DNA of 64,000 nt, taken from contig CAWAWJ010000001.1 in NCBI GenBank assembly GCA_963785735.1, positions 1,488,001 through 1,552,000 on the forward strand, written 5' to 3'. Below are positions 26,948 to 33,579 of this stretch, piece by piece. How positions within the stretch are numbered: position 1 is the stretch's first letter; each line of letters opens with the position of its first letter. The stretch comes from REEB95 sp963785735 (GTDB taxonomy: Bacteria; Pseudomonadota; Alphaproteobacteria; ATCC43930; CGMCC-115725). The position numbers and the translations under genes were made by a program. The notes below the pieces were generated by a model. That model saw only the letters and a program-made list of their open reading frames with translations. It was not told the DNA's origin and searched no databases.

Positions 26948-27532
26948 GTGAGTGCGATTGATTATCACATGCCGTTCGAGCAATTCGCCCGCTGGTTCGC
27001 CGAAGCCAAGGCGCGCGAGCCCGAGGCCGAAGCGATGACGCTCGCCACGGCCACGGCCGGGGGCCCGTCGGCGCGCATGGTGCTGCTGAAATCCGCCGAT
27101 GAACGCGGATTCGCGTTCTACACCAATCTCGACAGCCGCAAGGCCCGCGAGCTCGAGGCGCAACCCAGCGCGGCCTTGCTGTTCCACTGGAAATCGCTCG
27201 GCCGCCAGGTGCGGATCGAGGGCAAGGCCGAGACTGTCGCCGATGCCGAGGCCGATGCCTATTTCGCCACCCGCCCGCGCGAAAGCCAGATCGCCGCCTG
27301 GGCCTCGCTGCAATCGGCGGCGCTCGAAAGCCGGGCGGCGCTCGAGGCGCGCTTCCAAGAGGCGGCGAAGCGCTTCGGCGCGGGCCCGGTGCCGCGCCCG
27401 CCCAACTGGTCGGGCTACCGGCTGGTGCCGCAAGCGATCGAATTCTGGGAGCACAAGCCCCACCGGTTGCATGACCGGCTCCTTTACCGGCGCGCGGGCA
27501 AGGGCTGGCAGAGCGAAAGACTGTTCCCATGA
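26948..27532 (+). CDS. pdxH: Pyridoxamine 5'-phosphate oxidase PdxH
   Basis: FMN-dependent oxidation of PNP/PMP to pyridoxal 5'-phosphate, the last step of the pathway that also uses PdxA from this window. From GTG at 26948 (GAGGG 5 nt upstream) the protein has 194 residues, with SARMVLLKSADERGF, FYTNLDSRKARELE, ALLFHWKSLGRQVRIEG and the C-terminal RPPNWSGYRLVPQAIEFWE and RLHDRLLYRR. An in-frame GTG at 26936 is an alternative. The stop overlaps the CDF transporter by ATGA. Confidence 0.93.
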   Translation: MSAIDYHMPFEQFARWFAEAKAREPEAEAMTLATATAGGPSARMVLLKSADERGFAFYTNLDSRKARELEAQPSAALLFHWKSLGRQVRIEGKAETVADAEADAYFATRPRESQIAAWASLQSAALESRAALEARFQEAAKRFGAGPVPRPPNWSGYRLVPQAIEFWEHKPHRLHDRLLYRRAGKGWQSERLFP

Positions 27533-28458
27533 CCCACGCCGATTCAACGCAAGAAAACACCGAGCGCATCGGCACGCTGATGCGGCGGGCTACTTACGCC
27601 TCGCTGGCGGTGGCGGGCTTGCTGGTGACGGTGAAGCTCGTCGCCTGGTTCGCCACGGATTCGGTGAGCCTGTTGTCGAGCCTCATCGATTCATTGCTGG
27701 ACGGCGCGGCCTCGCTGGTCAATCTGATCGCGGTGCGCCAGGCGCTGGCGCCGCCCGACCGCGAGCACCGTTTCGGCCACGGCAAGGCCGAGCCCTTGGC
27801 GAGCCTCGGCCAATCCGCCTTCATCGCCGGCTCGGCGGTGCTGCTGCTGGTGCAGGCGGCGCGGCATCTGCTGCGGCCTTCGCCGGTCACCAACAGCGAA
27901 ATCGGCCTGGCGGTGATGGGCTTCGCCGTGCTCGTCACCTTTGCGCTGCTGATCTATCAGCGCTCCGTGGTGCGCCGCACCGGCTCGCTGGCGATCGGCG
28001 TCGACGCCTTCCATTACCGCGCCGATCTGGTCCTGAACCTGGCGGTGATCGTCTCGCTGCTGCTCACCACCGAGCTGGGCTATCTCTCGATCGACCCGAT
28101 CTTCGGCGGCTTGATCGGGCTCTGGATCATCTGGGGAGCCTGGCAGGTGGCGCGCAAGGCGATGGTGCATCTCATGGACGAGGAGCTGCCCGACGAGGAA
28201 CGCGCGCGCATCCGCGCCATCGCGCTCAAGCATCCGAAGGTGCGCGCGGTGCATGATTTGAAGACGCGGGCATCCGGGCCCGATTCCTTCATCCAGCTCC
28301 ATATCGAGATGGATGGCGGCATCCGGCTAACCGAGGCGCATGTCATATCCGACGAGGTCGAGGCCAGCATCCGCGAGGCCTTCCCGCGCGCCGAGATCAT
28401 CATCCACCAGGATCCCGAGGGCGTCGACGAGCCGCGCTCGGTTTATCCGGTGCAATGA
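27529..28458 (+). CDS. Cation diffusion facilitator (FieF-like) metal efflux transporter
   Basis: A 309-residue CDF protein with six helices and a C-terminal cytoplasmic ferredoxin-like domain. The transport-site residues are Asp54 and Asp58 (SLIDSLLD) and His162 and Asp166 (FHYRAD), the D-x3-D/H-x3-D set typical of zinc- or iron-exporting FieF proteins. FGHGKAEPLASLGQ is a family hallmark. Translationally coupled to pdxH by ATGA; no functional link is known. Confidence 0.92.
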   Translation: MTHADSTQENTERIGTLMRRATYASLAVAGLLVTVKLVAWFATDSVSLLSSLIDSLLDGAASLVNLIAVRQALAPPDREHRFGHGKAEPLASLGQSAFIAGSAVLLLVQAARHLLRPSPVTNSEIGLAVMGFAVLVTFALLIYQRSVVRRTGSLAIGVDAFHYRADLVLNLAVIVSLLLTTELGYLSIDPIFGGLIGLWIIWGAWQVARKAMVHLMDEELPDEERARIRAIALKHPKVRAVHDLKTRASGPDSFIQLHIEMDGGIRLTEAHVISDEVEASIREAFPRAEIIIHQDPEGVDEPRSVYPVQ

Positions 28459-28538
28459 CGGCTCGCGCCGTCGGGGCCATTCAATAAGGCCGAACCTCCG
28501 GGCTTTCCTTCGGCCCTGCGCGGGCTTAAGATTCGAGC

Positions 28539-29285
28539 ATGGCCGAGAAACACAACCACAAAACCATTCTCCTGACCGGGGCAAGCCGCGGCATCGGCCA
28601 CGCCACGGTGAAGCGTTTCAGCGAGGCGGGCTGGCGCGTGGTGACCTCCTCGCGCGAGGAGGTGCCGCCCGAATGCCGCCGCGATCCCAATTGGTCGCAG
28701 CATATCCCCGCCGATCTGTCCGAGCCCGAGGAGGTCGAGCGCTTCGTCGCCGGCGTGAAGGATTATCTCGGCGGCGAGCCGCTCGACGCGCTCGTCAACA
28801 ACGCCGGCATCTCGCCCAAATCCGCGGTCGGGGGGCGGCTCGGCTGCCTCAACGGCGACATCGCCGATTGGCGCCACGTTTTCCAGCTCAATTTCTTCAC
28901 GCCGCTGTCGCTGGCGCGGGGATTGGCGGAAGCGCTCGCCAAGGGCAAGGGGGCGATCGTCAACGTCACCTCGATCGCCGGCCACACCGTTCACCCCTTC
29001 GCCGGCTCGGCCTATTCGACATCCAAGGCGGCTTTGTCGTCGCTGACGCGCGAGATGGCGTCGGAATTCGCCGAGTTCGGCGTGCGCGTCAACGCGGTGG
29101 CGCCGGGCGAGATCAACACCGCCATGTTGTCGCCCCAGACCGAGAGCCTGCTGCCGCGGATACCGCTGCACCGCCTCGGCACGCCCGAGGACGTGGCCGC
29201 GGCCATCTTCTATCTGTGCACGCCGGAATCGGGCTATGTCACCGGCACCGAAATCTTCGTCACCGGCGGCCAGCATATTTATTAG
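28539..29285 (+). CDS. Short-chain dehydrogenase/reductase
   Basis: A 248-residue classical SDR with TGASRGIG (13-20), NNAG (87-90) and the catalytic Ser145, Tyr159 and Lys163 in SAYSTSKAAL. The cofactor loop around SSREE lacks the Arg usually marking NADPH preference right after the GxxxGxG region, so specificity is open. The substrate is unknown. It stands alone between the CDF gene and a 310-nt gap. Confidence 0.87.
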   Translation: MAEKHNHKTILLTGASRGIGHATVKRFSEAGWRVVTSSREEVPPECRRDPNWSQHIPADLSEPEEVERFVAGVKDYLGGEPLDALVNNAGISPKSAVGGRLGCLNGDIADWRHVFQLNFFTPLSLARGLAEALAKGKGAIVNVTSIAGHTVHPFAGSAYSTSKAALSSLTREMASEFAEFGVRVNAVAPGEINTAMLSPQTESLLPRIPLHRLGTPEDVAAAIFYLCTPESGYVTGTEIFVTGGQHIY

Positions 29286-29595
29286 CCGCCGTCCGGTTAG
29301 GTCCGGTTCACGACATAGTCATCGAAAATAGGTCAATACCTATACCGCTCCTGCCGCCGCGCACGATTCGGCGAAGTGTCTGATATGGCTGAAAAATCTT
29401 GATCCTTCTTAGCCGAAACGTCACATAAGTTAATGATCTATAGGTATTAAATAGGTATTTGGCGCCGTTGCCTTTTTACCTCACCGGGTAGAGCGTCTTC
29501 CCTAGAAAACCCTTTTTAAGGGAGTTTCGCGCCGTGCCTCGTGGCCGTTTTTTTTTGAGGTGCTGGTTTCAACCGCTTATGTGAGGTTCACACCA
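29286..29595. other. 310-nt intergenic region with repeated AATACCTAT/ATAGGTATT words
   Basis: No gene is seen. AATACCTATA occurs at 29335-29344 and its reverse complement TATAGGTATT at 29439-29448, with a second ATAGGTATT at 29451-29459. The latter two are direct repeats with an 11-bp period, as for an operator on one helix face. A weak CCCTT/AAGGG hairpin lies near 29510. It probably holds the promoter of the small membrane protein at 29596. Confidence 0.45.
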
Positions 29596-29835
29596 ATGTC
29601 GAAATCCACCGATGCCCAACTGATCAGCAACTTCCAGGAACTGCATAAGCTACGGCGGATCGTCAGCCGCCGTAACAAGTCCCGCTGGGTGTTTCTGCTG
29701 ATCATTGGCGGCGCTATATGGGGAGTTTGGGTGAAGACCGACTGGACTTTGGTCACCAACCACACGACCACATGGCTGGACAAGGCGAACCCCGTTCTTG
29801 AAAGGTGGGACGCCTATTTCCATTCCTTGTTTTAA
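29596..29835 (+). CDS. Small single-pass membrane protein, function unknown
   Basis: From ATG 29596 (GAGGT 8 nt upstream) the product is 79 residues: a polar, basic N-terminus (NFQELHKLRRIVSRRNKSRW), one transmembrane helix (WVFLLIIGGAIWGVWV) and a C-terminal tail with several Trp. A longer reading from 29560 is possible but has no ribosome-binding site. I do not recognise a family. It converges on hemA. Confidence 0.6.
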   Translation: MSKSTDAQLISNFQELHKLRRIVSRRNKSRWVFLLIIGGAIWGVWVKTDWTLVTNHTTTWLDKANPVLERWDAYFHSLF

Positions 29836-29858
29836 AGCCGGCTAGATTTTAGAGCAGG

Positions 29859-31064
29859 CTAGGCCACCCGCCTTATCGGCAGCCGCGACCAGACGTCGCT
29901 GAGCGCGCGCACGAGAGTCTCGATATCCTCGTCGCTGTGAAGCGGCGTCGGCGTGAAGCGCAAGCGTTCGCCGCCGCGCGGCACGGTCGGGTAATTGATC
30001 GGCTGCACATAGATGCGGTGGCGTTCGAGCAAATCATCCGACGCCTCCTTGCACAGCCGCGCATCGCCCACCAGCACCGGCACGATATGGCTTTGCGACG
30101 GCATGACCGGCAGCCTGGCGGCGGTGAGCTTGCGTTTCAGAAGATCGGCGCGTTCCTGGTGGCGGCGGCGCAGCTCGGTCGCGTCCTTGAGGAATCGGAT
30201 GCTGGCGGCGGCGCCGGCGGCGATGCCGGGCGGGAGCGACGTCGTAAAGATGAATCCCGGCGCATAGCTGCGGATGAAATCGACCATCGCCGCCGAACCG
30301 GCGATATAGCCGCCCATCAGCCCGAAGGCCTTGGCGAGCGTCCCCTGGATCACGTCGATCCGGTCCATCACCCCGTCGCGCTCGGCAATGCCGCCGCCGC
30401 GGGGCCCGTAAAGCCCGACCGCATGGACCTCGTCGAGATAAGTGAGCGCGTTGTAACGCTGCGCCACGTCGCAAATCTCCTTGATCGGCGCGATGTCGCC
30501 ATCCATGGAATATACGGATTCGAAGGCCACCAACTTGGGCCGCGCGGGGTCGGCCTCTTTCAAGAGCCGCTCCAGATCCTTGGCGTCGTTATGGGCGAAA
30601 ATCCGTTTTTCCGCGCCGCTGTGGCGGATGCCCTGAATCATGGAAGCGTGGTTGAGCGCGTCGGAGAACACGATGCAGCCCGGCATCTGCGAGGCTAATG
30701 TCGCCAGCGCCGCCTCGTTGGCGACATAGCCCGAGGTGAACACGAGCGCCGCCTCGGTGCCGTGGAGATCGGCGAGCTCGCGTTCCAAATTCACGTGATA
30801 GATCGTCGTGCCGGAGATGTTGCGCGTGCCGCCGGCGCCGGCGCCGCTCTTGTCCATGGCCGCGCGCATCGCATCCAGCACATCCTTGTGCTGGCCCATG
30901 CCGAGATAGTCGTTGGAGCACCAGACGATGATCTCGCCGCCGCGCGAATGGTCGAGCGCGCGCGGGAAAGCGCCGGCGCGGCGCTCCAAATCGGTGAAAA
31001 CGCGGTAACGGCCCTCGGCCTTGAGCGCGTCGAGCCGGTTCTTGAAAAACGCCTGATAATCCAT
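29859..31064 (-). CDS. hemA: 5-aminolevulinate synthase HemA
   Basis: PLP enzyme condensing glycine and succinyl-CoA to 5-aminolevulinate (C4/Shemin route), diagnostic of Alphaproteobacteria. From ATG 31064 (MDYQAFFKNRLDAL, the canonical start) it has 401 residues. Features: WCSNDYLGMGQH, GTRNISGTTIYH, ALNHASMIQGI, YLDEVHAVGLYG and the PLP-binding Lys245 in GTLAKAFG. The open frame extends 17 codons upstream, but that extension does not match the family. Confidence 0.95.
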   Translation of the reverse strand: MDYQAFFKNRLDALKAEGRYRVFTDLERRAGAFPRALDHSRGGEIIVWCSNDYLGMGQHKDVLDAMRAAMDKSGAGAGGTRNISGTTIYHVNLERELADLHGTEAALVFTSGYVANEAALATLASQMPGCIVFSDALNHASMIQGIRHSGAEKRIFAHNDAKDLERLLKEADPARPKLVAFESVYSMDGDIAPIKEICDVAQRYNALTYLDEVHAVGLYGPRGGGIAERDGVMDRIDVIQGTLAKAFGLMGGYIAGSAAMVDFIRSYAPGFIFTTSLPPGIAAGAAASIRFLKDATELRRRHQERADLLKRKLTAARLPVMPSQSHIVPVLVGDARLCKEASDDLLERHRIYVQPINYPTVPRGGERLRFTPTPLHSDEDIETLVRALSDVWSRLPIRRVA

Positions 31065-31157
31065 CGAAACCCGCGCCCAGCCCCGTTGCATACGACGCCC
31101 GACTATAGCCTTCAAAGGCCGTACCGTTAAAGGCGTTCCTTTTAAAATCCGGGCCGG

Positions 31158-32549
31158 TCAGGCCCGCAATGGGGCCGTTTGCCGCGGAGCCAAGGCGTCC
31201 GCCGTGTCGTCGAGCGCCTTGCCGAAACGCCCCTGCATGTCGTCGATCTCGGCTTCGGTGATGACCAAAGGCGGCGAAAACGCCATGGCGTCGCCGATCG
31301 GGCGCAGGATCAGCCCATGCTTGTAGAGGTTCGCGTTGAGCACGGCGCCTGCGCCCAAAGCGGGATCGAACGGCGTCTTGGCCGCCTTGTCCTTCACCAG
31401 CTCGATCGCGGCCATCAGTCCGATCCCGCGCACCTCGCCGACGAGCGGGTGGGCGGCAAAGCGGCGCAGGCTCTCCTGGAACCGCGGCGAGACCTTCTGA
31501 ACATGGGCCAAAACCTGGCGCTCCTCGTAGATCTTGAGCGCCTCGATGGCGACGGCGCAGCACACCGGATGTCCGGAATAGGTGTAGCCATGGGCGAAGA
31601 CGCCGATCTTCGCGCTTTCATCGGCCAGCGCCTGATAGATCGCGTCGTTGACGATGGTGGCCGAGATCGGCAGATAGGCCGAGGAGAGTGCCTTGGCCAC
31701 GGTGATGATGTCGGGCTTGAGGCCGAAGGTCTCGGTGCCGAACATCTTGCCGGTGCGGCCGAAACCGGTGATGACCTCGTCGGCGACCAGCAGCACGTCG
31801 TATTTCTTCAACACCTTCTGGATTTTCTCGAAATAGGTCTTGGGCGGCACGATCACGCCGCCCGCGCCCATCACCGGCTCGGCGAAAAAAGCGGCGACCG
31901 TGTCGGGGTCCTCGCGCTGGATCATGAGATCGAGGTTTTCGGCGAGCCTGGTGGCGAAATCCTCCTCGCTCTCGCCCGCATGGGCGAAGCGGTAATGATG
32001 CGGGCAATCGGCGTGGCGGATGCCCGCGATCGGCAGATCGAAGGATTTATGGTTGTTGGGCAGGCCCGAGAGGCTGGCCGAGGCCACGGTCACGCCGTGA
32101 TAGCTTTTGAAGCGGGCGATGATCTTCTTCTTGCGCGGGCGCCCGCGTGCGTTGTTGTAGTACCAGATGATCTTGACCGCGGTGTCGTTCGCCTCCGAGC
32201 CCGAATTGTTGAAGAAGGCGTGCGACATCGGCACCGGCATCATGCCGATCAAGCGCTCGGCCAGCTCGGCCACCATCTCATGCGATTTGTGATGGAAGGA
32301 GTGATAGAATGAAAGCTTGCGGATCTGGTTCGCCGCCGCCTCGGCCAGCCTTTCCTCGCCGAACCCGAGCGCGGTGCACCACAAGCCGGCGCAGCCCTCG
32401 ATATATTCCTTGCCCGCCTCGTCCCAGACCTTGACGCCCTTGCCCTTGACGATGAGCAGCTCGCCGTCGCGCTCGAGCTTGCGGAAATTGGAATAGGGAT
32501 GGAGATGAAAGGCGATGTCGCGGCTGGCGGCGGAATTGCCTCGCTGCAT
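31158..32549 (-). CDS. Class III pyridoxal-phosphate aminotransferase
   Basis: A 463-residue omega-aminotransferase-type enzyme. It has NNSGSEANDTAVK, SYHGVTVASASLSG, ADEVITGFGRTG with the PLP-contacting Asp257, the Lys286 Schiff base in TVAKALSSAY, and FAHGYTYSGHPV. The sequence style is that of amine:pyruvate or taurine/putrescine:pyruvate aminotransferases, but the substrate is not fixed by the motifs. The ATG at 32549 has AAAGGG upstream; the frame stays open another 396 nt but that part is not protein-like. Confidence 0.88.
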   Translation of the reverse strand: MQRGNSAASRDIAFHLHPYSNFRKLERDGELLIVKGKGVKVWDEAGKEYIEGCAGLWCTALGFGEERLAEAAANQIRKLSFYHSFHHKSHEMVAELAERLIGMMPVPMSHAFFNNSGSEANDTAVKIIWYYNNARGRPRKKKIIARFKSYHGVTVASASLSGLPNNHKSFDLPIAGIRHADCPHHYRFAHAGESEEDFATRLAENLDLMIQREDPDTVAAFFAEPVMGAGGVIVPPKTYFEKIQKVLKKYDVLLVADEVITGFGRTGKMFGTETFGLKPDIITVAKALSSAYLPISATIVNDAIYQALADESAKIGVFAHGYTYSGHPVCCAVAIEALKIYEERQVLAHVQKVSPRFQESLRRFAAHPLVGEVRGIGLMAAIELVKDKAAKTPFDPALGAGAVLNANLYKHGLILRPIGDAMAFSPPLVITEAEIDDMQGRFGKALDDTADALAPRQTAPLRA

Positions 32550-32706
32550 GGCGGGAGCCCTTTTGGCTGGGGTGTGGCGGCTAATATCCCGCCCGGTGTG
32601 CGGCGGAGTCAAACGCGGAGCATCCTGCGTCATCCGGTCGCAGGGGGGTCGCCAAGCCGTTACGATATTAGGCGATTCGCGGCATCGATTCAAAACCGCG
32701 CAGCTT

Positions 32707-32739
32707 TTATCAACAGGCTTATCCAAAATCTTGCCCACA
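32707..32739 (+). promoter_or_regulatory. Three DnaA-box-like 9-mers at 12-bp spacing
   Basis: TTATCAACA (32707-32715), TTATCCAAA (32719-32727) and TTGCCCACA (32731-32739) each differ from TTATCCACA by one, one and two bases and repeat every 12 bp in the same direction. They lie in the gap between the aminotransferase and a small acidic protein. A DnaA-binding role is only suggested by the match. Confidence 0.35.
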
Positions 32740-32816
32740 AAGCGGATTGATTCCCCTGGCACCGCGCGCGTTTCGGGCCCCATGCTTCGGCCGTCGCAAT
32801 CATCCTGGATAGTCCG

Positions 32817-33029
32817 ATGGCCGCCCTGCCGCAGCGGGTCATTTCCGACCCCGAAGCCGAAATCGATTTCGACATGGACCGCGTGGTCATCGATCCGGAT
32901 TACCGCCGCCGCATCATCGGCCGGCTGCGCCGCGACTGGCGCCATGCCGAATCCAAGCGGCAGGAAACCGCGCCCGTCGACGAAGCGGCCCTGGCCGATT
33001 CCGAAGCCGCCGATTCCGAGGACGATTAG
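32817..33029 (+). CDS. Small acidic protein, function unknown
   Basis: A 70-residue product with an acidic start (DPEAEIDFDMD), a basic IDPDYRRRIIGRLRRDWR stretch and an acidic C-terminus (ADSEAADSEDD). No signal or membrane segment is seen. The ribosome-binding site is weak. The charge pattern and clear codon bias make it plausible as a gene; I do not know its function. Confidence 0.45.
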   Translation: MAALPQRVISDPEAEIDFDMDRVVIDPDYRRRIIGRLRRDWRHAESKRQETAPVDEAALADSEAADSEDD

Positions 33030-33071
33030 AACGGCTTAAGACGCGCCGGCGGGACCGATCCCGATAAAGGC

Positions 33072-33152
33072 CTAATGCCCCGCGCCGAGCATCGCGACGG
33101 CGCTGGCGAAGAGCAGCAGCGACATAAAAAACGTTATAAATTTTGCGCACAT
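33072..33152 (-). CDS. Very small hydrophobic peptide (26 residues)
   Basis: Minus-strand ATG at 33152 with a strong GGGGAG ribosome-binding site 8 nt upstream encodes a basic start (MCAKF) followed by one hydrophobic stretch (MSLLLFASAVAMLGAG) and ends GH. It could be a single-helix membrane peptide. The evidence is the good ribosome-binding site and the coherent hydrophobic sequence; there is no family match. Confidence 0.4.
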   Translation of the reverse strand: MCAKFITFFMSLLLFASAVAMLGAGH

Positions 33153-33285
33153 TTTGATCTCCCCGATCTCCATGAGAGCTCGAATCGTAATCGGAGACTC
33201 TTTCGCGCGGGAGGCTCGGAATCTACTTAGGCGTTTCGCGCCGCCGGCGCTCTCGCAAGGTCGGCCGCTAAATGGCCGATAGGTC

Positions 33286-33331
33286 TGAGTAATTTCCGAC
33301 GCTGCCGCGCGAAAGAATCTCCCGCTACGGT
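33286..33331 (+). promoter_or_regulatory. Regulon promoter copy 1 (TGAGTAnTTTCCGA type)
   Basis: TGAGTAATTTCCGA (33286-33299), CTGCCGC (33302-33308), 16 nt, then CTACGGT (33325-33331) as a -10-like box. The motif ends 81 nt before the ATG of the 49-residue lipoprotein, exactly as in copy 6. Six copies occur between 33.2 and 40.3 kb, all in the same orientation. Confidence 0.65.
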
Positions 33332-33380
33332 CCGGGCTTCCAATGCGAAACGCGGATCGAACTCAGGAGAGGATATTCCC

Positions 33381-33530
33381 ATGGACATGCTGAAAATGGC
33401 GATTGTCGTCGTGGCGCTGCTGGCGCTGGCCGGCTGCATCGTCGAGCCCTTTGGCGGCGGCGGCCCCGGCTATTACGGTGGCGATCACCGGGATGGCGGC
33501 GACCGCGGCGGCGGCGATCGCTGGCACTAA
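33381..33530 (+). CDS. Small Gly-rich lipoprotein (49 residues)
   Basis: ATG 33381 with AGGAGAGG 9 nt upstream. The signal (MDMLKMAIVVVALLAL) ends in the lipobox LAGC; the mature part is Gly, Tyr, Asp and Arg rich (GGGGPGYYGGDHRDGGDR). It is an envelope lipoprotein of unknown function. The promoter, the leader (including CCAATGCGA and CACGCGGATCGAA-like words) and the first codons resemble those of the gene at 40357, so the two are paralogues. Confidence 0.65.
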   Translation: MDMLKMAIVVVALLALAGCIVEPFGGGGPGYYGGDHRDGGDRGGGDRWH

Positions 33531-33579
33531 CAGCCAAGCGCCGCCCGGATAACCCCGGATATTGTTCCGAGTTTTCGCC

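Noticed and set aside
25710..27575. A 621-codon minus-strand open frame across the porin and pdxH
   Set aside because: Antisense to OmpA-family and PdxH genes with excellent matches; the translation is Arg/Pro-rich without motifs.
32700..32745. Chromosomal replication origin
   Set aside because: Only three imperfect DnaA-box-like words; no AT-rich unwinding element and no origin-associated genes nearby.
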